Of a DNA stretch of 64,000 nucleotides, positions 21,637 to 33,544 are shown piece by piece. The translations under genes were made by a program, and so were the position numbers. A model generated the notes under the pieces. It saw nothing but the letters and a program-made list of their open reading frames with translations. It ran no database searches and had not been told where the DNA came from. The stretch is from Enterobacteriaceae bacterium 89 (lineage in GTDB: Bacteria; Pseudomonadota; Gammaproteobacteria; Enterobacterales; Enterobacteriaceae): positions 806,001 through 870,000 of the forward strand of contig RQJH01000003.1 of the NCBI GenBank assembly GCA_014156375.1. The letters are read 5' to 3'. The first letter of the stretch is position 1, and every line of letters begins with the position of its first letter.

Positions 21637-22451
21637 TTTATATCGGCCTTCCGCAATGGTCGCACCCGAAATGGGTGCGTCTTGGCATCACCAGCCTTGA
21701 AGAGTATGCCCGCCACTTTAATTGTGTGGAGGGCAATACCACACTGTATGCCCTGCCGAAGGCCGAAATCGTTCAGCGCTGGCGCGAACAAACCACGGAT
21801 GATTTCCGTTTCTGCTTTAAATTTCCGTCCACTATCAGCCATCAGGCGGCATTGCGTCACTGCGATGATTTAGCCGAAGAGTTTTTCCAGCGCATGGACC
21901 CACTGGCTAACCGCATCGGGCAATACTGGCTGCAGCTTCCCGCCACCTTTTCTCCAGCGGATCTCCCTGCCCTGTGGCAGTTTATTGATAGTTTGCCGAA
22001 AGAGTTCAGCTATGGCGTGGAGGTGCGACATCCGCGCTTTTTCGCCAAAGGCGAGGAAGAAAAACAGCTCAATCGCGGGCTGCACGAACGCGGAGTCAAT
22101 CGGGTGATCCTCGACAGCCGTCCCGTGCACAGCGCCATTCCGCACAGCGAAGCCATAATTGATGCACAGCGTAAAAAGCCCAAAGTTCCGGTGCATGCAG
22201 TGGTGACAGCCAACAATCCGATGGTACGTTTTATCGGCAGCGATAATATGGCCCAGAACCTGGAGCTGTTCACGGTCTGGCTGAAAGCGTTGCCGAAATG
22301 GACGCAGACCACCACTCCCTATTTATTCCTCCACACGCCAGATATTGCTCAGGCACCTGAGCTGGTCGATGCGCTGTGGCAAAATCTGCGGGACGTACTG
22401 CCAGAAATCGGTCCTGCACCCTCCATTCCACAGCAAACTTCTCTTTTCTGA
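21633..22451 (+). CDS. yecE: YecE, DUF72 family protein
   Basis: 272 residues of the DUF72 (YecE-like) family, which has a TIM-barrel fold related to xylose isomerase-like enzymes; no activity is established. Starts [14 protein letters not shown] and ends [10 protein letters not shown], colinear with K-12. Conserved segments include [30 protein letters not shown] and [10 protein letters not shown]. Cotranscribed with yecD by overlap. Confidence 0.93.
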   Translation: MIYIGLPQWSHPKWVRLGITSLEEYARHFNCVEGNTTLYALPKAEIVQRWREQTTDDFRFCFKFPSTISHQAALRHCDDLAEEFFQRMDPLANRIGQYWLQLPATFSPADLPALWQFIDSLPKEFSYGVEVRHPRFFAKGEEEKQLNRGLHERGVNRVILDSRPVHSAIPHSEAIIDAQRKKPKVPVHAVVTANNPMVRFIGSDNMAQNLELFTVWLKALPKWTQTTTPYLFLHTPDIAQAPELVDALWQNLRDVLPEIGPAPSIPQQTSLF

Positions 22452-22503
22452 GTTTCCTTTCTATCATAGTCAGTGCCAACAGCCGGTTTAACAGGGAGTT
22501 TGT

Positions 22504-24652
<2,149 letters not shown>

Positions 24653-24661
24653 TCAAAGGCG

Positions 24662-24692
24662 AAAAAAAGGCCCCTGTTAAAGGCAGGGGCCT
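24662..24692 (-). terminator. Terminator of cutC and MicL
   Basis: Minus-strand hairpin AGGCCCCTG / CAGGGGCCT with loop CCTTTAA followed by seven T. It ends both the cutC mRNA and the embedded MicL sRNA. The plus strand lacks a T-run here, so it is not a good terminator for cmoB. Confidence 0.85.
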
Positions 24693-24964
24693 GGTACAAA
24701 TATGCATCACATTGGGCGACATGATGCGCGGTAAAAATCGCAGTTGCTAGTAACGGTTAACGATCGCCTTCATCTCCGCTACCGATTCGCCATTGACGGC
24801 GTATCGTGAGTATTCATCTGCCGTCGGGTCGGTGGACATCGACAGCCCCGGGTTGCGGTAACGCATCACTGATGGCACCCACTGCCCGGCAGAGCTGTGC
24901 AGCTCTTTCACTCCAGCTTCAAGGAACAACGCCAGGTTGTTCGCCCTTACGCCAGCACCGGCCA
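24662..24964 (-). ncRNA. micL: MicL, sigma-E-dependent sRNA in the 3' part of cutC
   Basis: In E. coli MicL is transcribed from a sigma-E promoter inside cutC (about 307 nt) and processed to an 80-nt 3' form that represses lpp through Hfq. Here a sigma-E-like promoter (24971-24999) sits at the matching codons and predicts a start near 24964; to the end of the terminator that gives about 303 nt. The 3' untranslated part plus terminator (24662-24746) is about 85 nt, the size expected for MicL-S. Start and processing point are predicted by spacing only; pairing with lpp cannot be checked since lpp is not in the window. Confidence 0.75.
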
Positions 24965-25484
24965 TGATAATTGGAGCATCGCCTCGTGCAATAAGTTCCC
25001 GAATTAATGAAAGACCTTTTTCTGCCGACGGCTGCTGCCCGGAAGTCAGCATGCGTGCTACGCCTAATTCTTTCAGATTATCAAACGCCTGCATCGGATC
25101 GACGCACATATCAAACGCGCGATGGAAAGTGACCGCCAGCGGCCCTGCGGCTTCCATTATCTGGCGCATGCGCGGCATATCGACGTTGCCATCGGCATCC
25201 AGAATGCCGATCACCAGCCCCGGAAAACCCAGCTCGCGAAGCGTACGAACATCTTCAAGCATGGCGGCAAATTCGCCTTCGGTGTAGCAAAAATCCCCAC
25301 CGCGCGGGCGCACAATCGGGTGCACCGGGATGCTCACGTGCTGACGCACGGATTTCAGTACGCCAACTGAGGGCGTTAACCCGCCTTCCAGCGGTGCGGC
25401 GCACAGCTCAATGCGATCGGCGCCTCTTGCCTGTGCTTCACGCGCACATTCCATGCTGTAACAGCACACTTCCAGTAAAGCCAT
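24747..25484 (-). CDS. cutC: CutC family protein
   Basis: 245-residue TIM-barrel protein once linked to copper tolerance. In E. coli that phenotype is now attributed to loss of the MicL sRNA encoded in the same gene, not to the protein. Conserved blocks: [37 protein letters not shown] and [14 protein letters not shown] 25484 ([14 protein letters not shown]) has GGAGAAGG before it and is preferred to the frame start at 25517. The C-terminus ends KAIVNRY, slightly shorter than K-12. Confidence 0.95.
   Translation of the reverse strand: MALLEVCCYSMECAREAQARGADRIELCAAPLEGGLTPSVGVLKSVRQHVSIPVHPIVRPRGGDFCYTEGEFAAMLEDVRTLRELGFPGLVIGILDADGNVDMPRMRQIMEAAGPLAVTFHRAFDMCVDPMQAFDNLKELGVARMLTSGQQPSAEKGLSLIRELIARGDAPIIMAGAGVRANNLALFLEAGVKELHSSAGQWVPSVMRYRNPGLSMSTDPTADEYSRYAVNGESVAEMKAIVNRY
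24971..24999 (-). promoter_or_regulatory. Sigma-E promoter of MicL inside cutC
   Basis: On the minus strand GGAACTT (24993-24999) is a perfect -35 for sigma-E, followed after 17 nt by TCCAA (24971-24975) as -10. The element is embedded in codons for [13 protein letters not shown], where K-12 also has GGAACTT. Confidence 0.7.
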
Positions 25485-25550
25485 TACCTTCTCCTGTTTA
25501 TCCAAACGCGCCATCATGACACGTTCTCAGACGGCAGATCTCGCGTAAGT

Positions 25551-26123
25551 TCACATTGTTGTATCGTCTGCTTCGCTCGCCACAATCTCTTCAATCGACC
25601 ATGGATGAAATTTAATCGTCACCTTGCCGTCGGTCACCGCCAGCGTAGGATTGGGCAGACGCTCGCGCTCGCCTTTGGGTGAACTCGTTTTGACGAAAAT
25701 ACCCGGCTGGCTCAGACCTTCATCGGAAAGCAGCTCAAGCGCGCGGGCGTTGAGCGTGTCCGGGTCGCCCGGCAGCACAATTTCGATATGCTCCCAGCCC
25801 TCGTGCGGGTAGCGCTTTTCACCAGGCCAGGGAAGCTCAATCACGCTGAACTGCCAGTGTGCCACGCAGACCGGTTCGTGCAGTTTAAACAGACAGATTG
25901 GGCGGCCGTTGATGATGTTTTCAGACAGCAGCTCGCCGCACTGCTCGAACCCGGCGCGCCAGCGATCCGCCGTGGCATTTTGATGACAGCGCAGCGAAAT
26001 ATGATCGGCATGCAGCGGCGTTGTTTCCAGCCCCAGTCTGTCAGCCAGTTCCGCCAGCGCCTGAGTAAATCGCGGCAAATCCGCCTGAATATCCTGTAAT
26101 GCTTCAATCGATTGCCAGTTCAC
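25551..26123 (-). CDS. yecM: YecM, VOC-fold protein
   Basis: 190 residues, colinear with E. coli YecM. The fold belongs to the vicinal-oxygen-chelate superfamily, with the putative metal-site residues in ADHISLRCH and WEHIEIVLPGD. No reaction is assigned. Stands alone between cutC (66 nt downstream) and argS (divergent). Confidence 0.92.
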   Translation of the reverse strand: MNWQSIEALQDIQADLPRFTQALAELADRLGLETTPLHADHISLRCHQNATADRWRAGFEQCGELLSENIINGRPICLFKLHEPVCVAHWQFSVIELPWPGEKRYPHEGWEHIEIVLPGDPDTLNARALELLSDEGLSQPGIFVKTSSPKGERERLPNPTLAVTDGKVTIKFHPWSIEEIVASEADDTTM

Positions 26124-26312
26124 TCGTCACCTCGGTTCCATTTTTGCAGGGCGCTAATTTACCCTGTTGGCGAAAGACAACCAACTGCTGATTAACGCGC
26201 CGCTCCAGGGCTGACGGCAGAAGGCAAATACAGTATACTGACCGGCTTAACTGTTCCCATTCCGGCGCTGTCACCCTCTTTCGCGCAGCGCCTTTAAACG
26301 TAAGGTATTCCG

Positions 26313-28046
26313 GTGAATATTCAGGCTCTTCTCTCAGAAAAAGTCAGTCAGGCCCTGATTGCGGCAGGTGCGCCTGCCGATTGCGAACCGCAGGTTCGTC
26401 AGTCTGCAAAAGTTCAGTTCGGCGACTATCAGGCCAATGGCGTGATGGCGGTGGCAAAAAAACTGGGCATGGCGCCACGACAACTGGCAGAGCAGGTTCT
26501 GACTCATCTGAGCCTCGACGGTATCGCCAATAAGGTTGAGATCGCCGGTCCGGGCTTTATCAACATTTTCCTCGACCCGGCGTTTCTGGCGCAGGGCGTG
26601 AATGACGCGCTGGCCTCTGAGCGTCTTGGCGTGGCGAAACCTGAAGCACAGACCATCGTTATCGACTACTCCGCGCCAAACGTCGCCAAAGAGATGCACG
26701 TCGGTCACCTGCGTTCCACCATCATCGGTGATGCCGCAGTCCGTACTAATGAATTCCTCGGCCACAAAGTGATCCGCGCGAACCACGTGGGAGACTGGGG
26801 CACTCAGTTCGGTATGCTGATTGCGTATCTCGAAAAGCAGCAGCAGGAAAACGCAGGCGAGATGGCACTGGCAGATCTGGAAGGGTTCTACCGTGAAGCC
26901 AAAGCCCACTACGACGCAGACGAAGTTTTTGCCGAGCGCGCGCGTAACTACGTGGTGAAACTGCAGGGCGGCGACCCGTACTTCCTCGAGATGTGGCGCA
27001 AGCTGGTTGACATCACCATGTCGCAGAACCAGATCACCTACGATCGCCTGAACGTCACCCTGACCCGCGACGACGTGATGGGTGAAAGCCTGTACAACCC
27101 GATGCTGCCTGGCATCGTCGCCGACCTGAAAGCCAAAGGTCTGGCCACCGAGAGCGAAGGCGCAACGGTCGTGTTCCTTGATGAGTACAAAAACAAGGAA
27201 GGTGAACCGATGGGCGTGATCATCCAGAAAAAGGATGGCGGCTATCTGTACACCACCACCGACATCGCCTGTGCGAAATACCGTTACGAAACCCTGCACG
27301 CCGACCGTGTGCTGTACTACATCGATTCCCGTCAGCACCAGCACCTGATGCAAGCGTGGACTATCGTGCGTAAAGCAGGCTACGTTCCGGCGACCGTTCC
27401 GCTGGAACACCACATGTTCGGCATGATGCTGGGCAAAGACGGCAAGCCGTTCAAAACCCGTGCGGGTGGTACCGTTAAACTGGCGGACCTGCTGGACGAA
27501 GCGCTGGAACGCGCCCGTCGCCTGGTGGCTGAGAAGAACCCGGACATGCCAGCCGATGAACTGGAAAAACTGGCCAATGCGGTCGGTATCGGCGCGGTGA
27601 AATACGCGGATCTTTCCAAAAACCGCACCACCGACTACGTGTTCGACTGGGACAACATGCTGGCGTTTGAAGGCAACACCGCGCCATACATGCAGTATGC
27701 CTACACCCGCGTGCTGTCCGTATTCCGCAAAGCCGGTCTGGAAGAAGCGGCCATCATCAACGCACCGGTGGTGATTAATGAAGATCGCGAAGCGCAGCTG
27801 GCCGCGCGTCTGCTACAGTTCGAAGAAACCCTGGGCGTGGTCGCTCGTGAAGGTACGCCACACGTAATGTGTTCCTACCTGTACGATCTGGCCGGTCTGT
27901 TCTCTGGTTTCTACGAGCACTGCCCAATTCTGAGCGCCGAAAGCGAAGAGATTCGTAACAGCCGTCTGAAGCTGGCTCTGCTGACTGCCAAAACGCTGAA
28001 GCTGGGTCTGGATACGCTCGGTATCGAAACCGTCGAACGTATGTAA
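26313..28046 (+). CDS. argS: Arginyl-tRNA synthetase
   Basis: Class Ia synthetase charging tRNA-Arg; needs tRNA for amino-acid activation. 577 residues, the E. coli length. It starts with GTG at 26313 (as in K-12), with AAGG upstream. N-terminal tRNA-recognition domain, then the HIGH-type motif in [17 protein letters not shown] (HVGH), catalytic core, and C-terminal anticodon-binding helical domain ending [16 protein letters not shown] -10 lies near 26233. Monocistronic with a strong terminator. Confidence 0.98.
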   Translation: MNIQALLSEKVSQALIAAGAPADCEPQVRQSAKVQFGDYQANGVMAVAKKLGMAPRQLAEQVLTHLSLDGIANKVEIAGPGFINIFLDPAFLAQGVNDALASERLGVAKPEAQTIVIDYSAPNVAKEMHVGHLRSTIIGDAAVRTNEFLGHKVIRANHVGDWGTQFGMLIAYLEKQQQENAGEMALADLEGFYREAKAHYDADEVFAERARNYVVKLQGGDPYFLEMWRKLVDITMSQNQITYDRLNVTLTRDDVMGESLYNPMLPGIVADLKAKGLATESEGATVVFLDEYKNKEGEPMGVIIQKKDGGYLYTTTDIACAKYRYETLHADRVLYYIDSRQHQHLMQAWTIVRKAGYVPATVPLEHHMFGMMLGKDGKPFKTRAGGTVKLADLLDEALERARRLVAEKNPDMPADELEKLANAVGIGAVKYADLSKNRTTDYVFDWDNMLAFEGNTAPYMQYAYTRVLSVFRKAGLEEAAIINAPVVINEDREAQLAARLLQFEETLGVVAREGTPHVMCSYLYDLAGLFSGFYEHCPILSAESEEIRNSRLKLALLTAKTLKLGLDTLGIETVERM

Positions 28047-28064
28047 GTTCAGAAGCAAAAAGAG

Positions 28065-28090
28065 AAAACCCGGCAAACGCCGGGTTTTTT
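28065..28090 (+). terminator. Intrinsic terminator of argS
   Basis: AAAACCCGGC / GCCGGGTTTT hairpin with loop AAAC followed by a T-run. It abuts the stop of the convergent hydrolase gene at 28095 and may serve both. Confidence 0.85.
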
Positions 28091-28094
28091 GTTG

Positions 28095-29234
28095 TTAAAA
28101 ATACTTCCGCAAATACTCCGTCAGACAAAGGATCGCCATCGCCTGACCGTAAGGCATAGAGGTCAGCGGGATCTGACGATAAAACTCAAGATTGCTGCCC
28201 ATTCCGGTGCCAAACGACGTTTGCAACAGCTCCCCTTCCGGCGAGATATTTGCCACAATGCCGCGAATCGCTTTCTCCGCCACTTCCGCATAGTCCGCAG
28301 AAACATAACGCTTGCGCACTGCTTTCAGAATGCCGTAGGCAAATCCTGCCGTGGCTGATGCTTCCAGATAAGAATGCGGATCGTCCAGCAGCGTATGCCA
28401 CAGGCCGCTGTCGTCCTGGCATTTCGCCAGCGCGGCAATCTGCGCATTCAGCACCTGCACCAGATAACGACGCACGGCGTTGTTTTCCGGCAAATCCACC
28501 AGCTCCAGGAAATCAGGGATCACGATGGTCAGCCAGCTGTTGCCGCGCGCCCAGCGGGCATTGGCAAAGTTGTGGTTGCCCTCGTAGTTCCAGCCGTGGA
28601 ACCACAGCCCGGTCTGCCGGTCCATCAGGTTCTGCACGTGCAGCAGGAACTGATATACCGCTTCTTCCACATACTCAGGACGGTTCAGCAGCTTACCGAT
28701 TTTCGCCAATGGCAGAACGGTCATCATTAAGGTGTCGTCCCACATTTGCTGATGGTTTTCTTCCGCCAGCGTGATGTGCTGCATTCCGCCCTGCTCCGTG
28801 CGCGGCATGTCGTGCATCGCCCATTCGGCCCAGCTTTCCAGCCACGGCAGATACTGCGCGTTGCCGGTTTCCTCATAGCGATAAGCCAGGGTCAGGAACG
28901 GCGCCATGGTGTTGACGTTTTTAGTGGTTGCACCTTCCGCAAAGCGGTCGGCAAACCAGCCGTCGATGATGTCACGCATCTGCTCATCGCCGGTCTGCTT
29001 GAAGTACTGATGAATGCCATACAGCCCGACGCCGTGGGTCCACTCCCAGCCGTTCCAGCCTTTGGTATCAATCACCCGTCCGTCGTCGAGACGGAGTAAA
29101 AATGCCCCGCTTTCGTCCTTAATGTTGACCAGGCTATGGGTCACTTTCTCGATCAGCGCCTTCAGCTCGTTGCGGGCGATAAAGCGCTCTGGCTGAGACA
29201 GCAGGGGACTATGTTTGACGGGCCAGACTTTCAT
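28095..29234 (-). CDS. GH105/GH88-type unsaturated glucuronyl (rhamnogalacturonyl) hydrolase
   Basis: 379-residue (alpha/alpha)6-barrel hydrolase without a signal peptide, so cytoplasmic. Family marks are MWDDTLMMTVLPLA (catalytic Asp region), WARGNSWLTIVIPDFLE and FHGWNYEGNHNFANARWARG. Relatives (YteR/YesR in Bacillus, RhiN in Dickeya) hydrate the 4,5-double bond of unsaturated galacturonyl-rhamnose left by rhamnogalacturonan lyases, releasing a keto-acid and rhamnose. The gene follows the symporter by 4 nt on the same strand, so import and cleavage are paired as in rhiTN. Exact substrate is inferred. Absent at this position from K-12. Confidence 0.85.
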   Translation of the reverse strand: MKVWPVKHSPLLSQPERFIARNELKALIEKVTHSLVNIKDESGAFLLRLDDGRVIDTKGWNGWEWTHGVGLYGIHQYFKQTGDEQMRDIIDGWFADRFAEGATTKNVNTMAPFLTLAYRYEETGNAQYLPWLESWAEWAMHDMPRTEQGGMQHITLAEENHQQMWDDTLMMTVLPLAKIGKLLNRPEYVEEAVYQFLLHVQNLMDRQTGLWFHGWNYEGNHNFANARWARGNSWLTIVIPDFLELVDLPENNAVRRYLVQVLNAQIAALAKCQDDSGLWHTLLDDPHSYLEASATAGFAYGILKAVRKRYVSADYAEVAEKAIRGIVANISPEGELLQTSFGTGMGSNLEFYRQIPLTSMPYGQAMAILCLTEYLRKYF

Positions 29235-29238
29235 TTCA

Positions 29239-30822
29239 TTAACCTCTGTTCAATGTCGAATTCAGATGAGCATCCTGCTTAAGCGAAGCGGCGGCAGGCT
29301 TGTGTCGATTGAGATAGCCGATGTTGTTATTGCCCCACAGTGACTCAAAGGGCATGCCGGCCAGCATTTCCACCGTCGCGCGAGCTTCCGGCGTGGCGGC
29401 TTCTGGGATCGCGCGGCCGCTTTGGCGCATCTTGAGCGTTTCTTCGCGCAGTACGCTATGGGTGGTGAGATTCAGCTTGAATCGCAGGGAAACCAGGAAA
29501 CCGCAGGCCAGCACCAGAATCGTGCCGACGCTCATGATCAGCAGAATGGTATGGCTGACCTCTGCGGCCTGCGTTTTCTGCCCGGAGATAAAGCCCGAGG
29601 CCTGCATGATGATCCCCACCAGCATGATTGCTCCAGCCTGCGAGGCCTTACGCGTGAGCGTCATGATCCCGGCAAAAATGCCTTCACGGCGCTGTCCGGT
29701 GATCACCTCATCGACATCGGCAATATAGGTGTAGGTATTCCACGGCACATAGTTGATACCCCCTCGGCCAAGCCCAGCAACGGCCGACACCAGCAGCATC
29801 AGCGTCCAGACGTTGCTCAAACCGGCGTAATAGAGCACGGCGTAAGACATGGCGCTCAGTCCGAACAGTACCACCACCATCCGGTAAGAAGGTGCAGGTC
29901 CGAAGCGGATGCACAGAGGCATCATCGCGATCACCGCGATGAACTGGAATATCGCCATGGTGCCCATCAGGTTTGAGGCCACCGACGCTTCCTGCATCAG
30001 CACAAACACCACGTAGTAGGTGAACACAGCGTTGAATACGTCCTGTGCGATGTAGCCGCCGAGGTACATGCCCAGATGCTGGCGGAAGATACGAATGCGC
30101 AACGTGGAGGTCAGCTCGACCATCAGACGATTGAGGCTCTGCCCTAGCGTCAGATTGCGTTTTTCCTCTTCTGCCCGCAGAGCTGCCTCGCTCCAGTTTT
30201 CACGCGGGCGCTCCCAGGTGAAAAACCAGACAAACGTCAGCATCAGCGCACACAGCACGGAGAACACCAGGCTCGCGTAGAAAAAGGAGATGGCATTATC
30301 TTTGCCGAAATGGGTGAGCAGCACGCCCGGCAGCAGCGCGGCCAGGATCGCGGACATCTGCGCCATGGAAATACGCGCACCGGAAAACTTTGTTTTCTGC
30401 TTAAAGTCATCCGTCATTTCCGGCACCAGCGTTTCGTAAGGTACCAGGATCATGGTGTACACCACGTCAAACAGCAGATAGGTCAGCAGGTAGTACCAGA
30501 ATCCCATCTCGCCGACCCACATAAACGAGTAGCTGAACACGCAGGGGATCCCAAGCAGGATGAAAAACTTGCGGCGACCAAAGCGCTTACCGAGCCAGGT
30601 GGAACCGAAATTATCCGTTAAGAAGCCCATCAGCGGGCTGACCACCGCATCCAGCACCCTGGCGGTGGCAAAAATGAAAGTGGCTTCGATGGGCGAGAGC
30701 CCGCAGAACGTGGTGTAGAAGTATAAAAGCCATGCGGCAGTCAGCGCGGTGGTCCCTGCGCCCAGGAAATCGCCCGAACCGTAGGCGAGGTAATTAGCTA
30801 ATCCAATTTTACGTGTTTTCAT
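29239..30822 (-). CDS. GPH-family oligosaccharide:cation symporter
   Basis: 527 residues, 12 predicted membrane helices, of the glycoside-pentoside-hexuronide (GPH) branch of MFS. Marks: LANYLAYGSGDFLGAG at the N-terminus, DNFGSTWLGKRFGRRKFFIL after helix 2, and a long hydrophilic C-terminal tail (from about residue 455). It is first gene of a two-gene operon with the GH105-type hydrolase, so it probably brings in unsaturated rhamnogalacturonides or related disaccharides, like RhiT of Dickeya. The leader carries a KdgR-like operator. Inserted between argS and flhE relative to K-12. Confidence 0.82.
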   Translation of the reverse strand: MKTRKIGLANYLAYGSGDFLGAGTTALTAAWLLYFYTTFCGLSPIEATFIFATARVLDAVVSPLMGFLTDNFGSTWLGKRFGRRKFFILLGIPCVFSYSFMWVGEMGFWYYLLTYLLFDVVYTMILVPYETLVPEMTDDFKQKTKFSGARISMAQMSAILAALLPGVLLTHFGKDNAISFFYASLVFSVLCALMLTFVWFFTWERPRENWSEAALRAEEEKRNLTLGQSLNRLMVELTSTLRIRIFRQHLGMYLGGYIAQDVFNAVFTYYVVFVLMQEASVASNLMGTMAIFQFIAVIAMMPLCIRFGPAPSYRMVVVLFGLSAMSYAVLYYAGLSNVWTLMLLVSAVAGLGRGGINYVPWNTYTYIADVDEVITGQRREGIFAGIMTLTRKASQAGAIMLVGIIMQASGFISGQKTQAAEVSHTILLIMSVGTILVLACGFLVSLRFKLNLTTHSVLREETLKMRQSGRAIPEAATPEARATVEMLAGMPFESLWGNNNIGYLNRHKPAAASLKQDAHLNSTLNRG

Positions 30823-30988
30823 TGCCGTAAATCCCGTGTTTGTCTCAGGAGGGCCCGTCTTATCAACATGGCGGGCAGGCTTACACGGCTACAGTAGAGT
30901 GATGCCTGAGGCGAAACCTTTTCATTTTTGCCAGCGCAGATTAAGGCATGGCAAAAACACAAAGAGTCAGCGCCTGCGCATCTCATTT

Positions 30989-31006
30989 ATAAAACAACGT
31001 TTTGAT
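30989..31006. promoter_or_regulatory. Candidate KdgR operator of the symporter-hydrolase operon
   Basis: ATAAAACAACGTTTTGAT has the dyad AAAAC-AA-CGTTTT, agreeing with most positions of the KdgR consensus (AATRAAAYNYYRTTTYATT). It lies about 170 nt upstream of the symporter start, between it and the flhE stop. KdgR represses pectin catabolism and responds to KDG. Confidence 0.45.
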
Positions 31007-31073
31007 TCAATCAAAAGCGAGGGTCATTTTACGTGACCGCCAGCAGATTTCTCCGTGGCGGCGCAGGAAGGGA

Positions 31074-31466
31074 TTAGCGGTAGTTAACGATAACCTGGTT
31101 ACTTTGCACGTTCAGCGCCGGGATCAGCCGTCCGCCGCCGGGCACTTCCCAGACGAAGCGCAGCGGTTCGGAAGCGGGAATATTACTCAATCCCCAGGTG
31201 TTGCCGCTCTGCCCGTCCAGCTCAACGCAGCGGGTTTGCGAACATAGACGCACCCGCAGCCCGGCGGGCGTAGGGCCAATCAGGGTGTATTTCCAGGCGA
31301 TCATCGTCACCAGACCGCTGGCAGGCTGCGAGGGAACCAGCGGCGCAGAGGACATCGACTCGCCGCGATGGCTCAACGTCACTCCCCGACTGCTGGCCTG
31401 CCACGCGCCCTCACCCGCCGCCTGGGCCATCAGCGGCAGGATCATCAGTAACAGTAAACCGCGCAT
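31074..31466 (-). CDS. flhE: FlhE, flagellar periplasmic protein
   Basis: 130 residues with a signal peptide (MRGLLLLMILPLMAQAAG). FlhE is a periplasmic protein made with FlhBA; it is reported to limit proton leak through the flagellar export apparatus and is not essential for flagella. Two cysteines (LCSQTRC) probably form a disulfide. The start overlaps the flhA stop by one base (TAATG). End of flhBAE; beyond it lies a GC-rich dyad without a T-run (31038-31062), so termination is unclear. Confidence 0.95.
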   Translation of the reverse strand: MRGLLLLMILPLMAQAAGEGAWQASSRGVTLSHRGESMSSAPLVPSQPASGLVTMIAWKYTLIGPTPAGLRVRLCSQTRCVELDGQSGNTWGLSNIPASEPLRFVWEVPGGGRLIPALNVQSNQVIVNYR

Positions 31467-33544
31467 TATTTGCCCCCGATGGTGGCGGTCATGCGGATCT
31501 GACGGTTATCCGACAGTTCCAGATTCGACAGCACCACCAGCTGTGGCAGATTGCGGCGCAGGAAGCGTGACAACAACGGACGCAGCGCATGATTGACCAG
31601 CAGCACCGGTGGCGCGCCGAGCATTTCCTGACGCGATAACGCTTCCTGTGTCTGCGCCAGCAGGCGATCCGCCAGACCCGGCTCCAGACCGCCGCCGTTT
31701 TGCAGGGCCTGCAGCAGCAGACGCTCCAGCGGCGTATCCAGGCCAATCACCTGCACTTCACCGTTCCCCGGGAACCACTGCTGAGTGATGGCACGGCCCA
31801 GCGCCACGCGGACCACGTTGGTCAGCTCATGCGGATCGCTCTGCACCGGCGCATGCTCCGCCAGCGTTTCCAGAATGGTGCGCATATCGCGGATCGGCAC
31901 TTTTTCATCGAGCAGATTTTGCAGCACTTTGTGCAGCGTGGTCAGCGTCACCACGCCCGGCACCAGATCTTCAGTCAGCTTCGGCATTTCCTGGGTCACG
32001 CGATCCAGCAGCTGCTGCGCTTCCTGGCGACCGAACAGTTCAGCCGAGTGCAGGCTAATCAGATGGTTCAGGTGCGTCGCGACCACGGTACTGGCTTCCA
32101 CCACCGTGAAACCCTGGATCTGCGCCTGCTCTTTCAGCGCGCTTTCAATCCAGATAGCCGCCAGGCCAAAAGCCGGATCGACAGTCTGCTCGCCCGGCAG
32201 CGTACCTGCCGCCGTGCCCGGGTTGATCGCCAGCCAACGCCCTGGATAAGCGTCGCCGCTGCCGATTTCCACGCCTTTGAGCAAGATTCGGTAGCGCGCA
32301 GGCGGCAGGTCCATGTTGTCACGGATATGCACCACCGGCGGCAGGAAGCCCATTTCCTGAGCAAATTTCTTACGAATCGAGCGGATACGCCCGAGCAGCT
32401 CGCCATCCTGCTGGAAATCGACCATCGGGATCAGACGATAGCCCACTTCCATTCCCAGCGTGTCTTCCAGCTGGACGTCACTCCAGGTCGCTTCCACCGC
32501 CTGCGGGTTTTCCTGAGTGCGTACCGGAGCCGCTTCAGCTGGCGCCTGTTGCTCACGGCCACGCAGCCACCAGGCCAGACCCAACAGCGCGGCGGTGAAC
32601 AGCAGGAAGACGAAGTTTGGCATGCCCGGCACCAGACCGAGCAGACCCAATACGGCGGCGCTGAGCATCATGACGCGCGGGTTGCTGAACAGCTGCCCCA
32701 CCATCTGCTCGCCGACGTCCTGATCGGTGGCCACACGGGTCACGATCACACCCGCCGCGGTGGAAATTACCAGCGCCGGGATCTGTGCTACCAGGCCGTC
32801 ACCGATGGTCAGCAGCGTATAGGACTCCGCTGCTTTGCCCAGATCCAGTCCGTGCTGCAACACGCCCACTAACAGACCACCGATGACGTTGATCACCATG
32901 ATCAGGATCCCGGCAATGGCATCGCCACGAACAAACTTACTCGCACCATCCATCGAACCGTAGAAATCCGCTTCCTGGGTGACTTCCGCGCGACGACGCT
33001 TGGCATCTTCTTCACCAATTAAACCGGCGTTGAGATCGGCATCAATCGCCATCTGTTTGCCCGGCATCCCGTCGAGGACAAAGCGCGCGCCCACTTCGGC
33101 GATACGCCCCGCACCCTTGGTGATAACCATGAAGTTGATGATAACGAGGATGATGAACACCACGATACCGATGGCGAAGTTACCGCCCACCAGGAAGTGA
33201 CCAAACGCTTCAACCACCTTCCCCGCAGCAGCGGCACCGGTATGTCCTTCCATCAGAATGATACGCGTGGAGGCCACGTTCAGCGCCAGGCGCAGTAAGG
33301 TGGTGAACAGCAGAATAGTCGGGAAGGCGGCGAATTCCAGCGTGCGCTGGGTGAACATCGCCACCAGCAGCACCATGATCGACAGCGCAATGTTGAAGGT
33401 AAACAGCAAATCGAGGACGAACGCCGGCAACGGCAGCACCATCATCGACAGTATTAACAGGATCAGCACCGGCCCGGCGAGAACCTGCCATTGGGTGGAT
33501 TTAAAGTTGCCGGGCAGACGCAGCATTGCGACCAGATTAGCCAT
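31466..33544 (-). CDS. flhA: FlhA, flagellar export gate protein
   Basis: Inner-membrane component of the flagellar type III export gate, forming a nonameric ring that takes up substrate-chaperone complexes and couples export to proton flow. 692 residues as in E. coli: about eight membrane helices in residues 20-320, the FHIPEP-type loop (AEVGARFVLDGMPGKQMAIDAD), and a large cytoplasmic domain to the end. Start overlaps flhB by 8 nt; the stop overlaps flhE by one base. Confidence 0.98.
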   Translation of the reverse strand: MANLVAMLRLPGNFKSTQWQVLAGPVLILLILSMMVLPLPAFVLDLLFTFNIALSIMVLLVAMFTQRTLEFAAFPTILLFTTLLRLALNVASTRIILMEGHTGAAAAGKVVEAFGHFLVGGNFAIGIVVFIILVIINFMVITKGAGRIAEVGARFVLDGMPGKQMAIDADLNAGLIGEEDAKRRRAEVTQEADFYGSMDGASKFVRGDAIAGILIMVINVIGGLLVGVLQHGLDLGKAAESYTLLTIGDGLVAQIPALVISTAAGVIVTRVATDQDVGEQMVGQLFSNPRVMMLSAAVLGLLGLVPGMPNFVFLLFTAALLGLAWWLRGREQQAPAEAAPVRTQENPQAVEATWSDVQLEDTLGMEVGYRLIPMVDFQQDGELLGRIRSIRKKFAQEMGFLPPVVHIRDNMDLPPARYRILLKGVEIGSGDAYPGRWLAINPGTAAGTLPGEQTVDPAFGLAAIWIESALKEQAQIQGFTVVEASTVVATHLNHLISLHSAELFGRQEAQQLLDRVTQEMPKLTEDLVPGVVTLTTLHKVLQNLLDEKVPIRDMRTILETLAEHAPVQSDPHELTNVVRVALGRAITQQWFPGNGEVQVIGLDTPLERLLLQALQNGGGLEPGLADRLLAQTQEALSRQEMLGAPPVLLVNHALRPLLSRFLRRNLPQLVVLSNLELSDNRQIRMTATIGGK

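Noticed and set aside
26334-27413. 359-codon minus-strand frame opposite argS
   Set aside because: Shadow of argS; no start signal and no recognisable domain.
31700-32872. 390-codon plus-strand frame opposite flhA
   Set aside because: Antisense shadow of a confident flagellar gene; His/Gln/Arg-rich pseudo-sequence typical of reverse reading.
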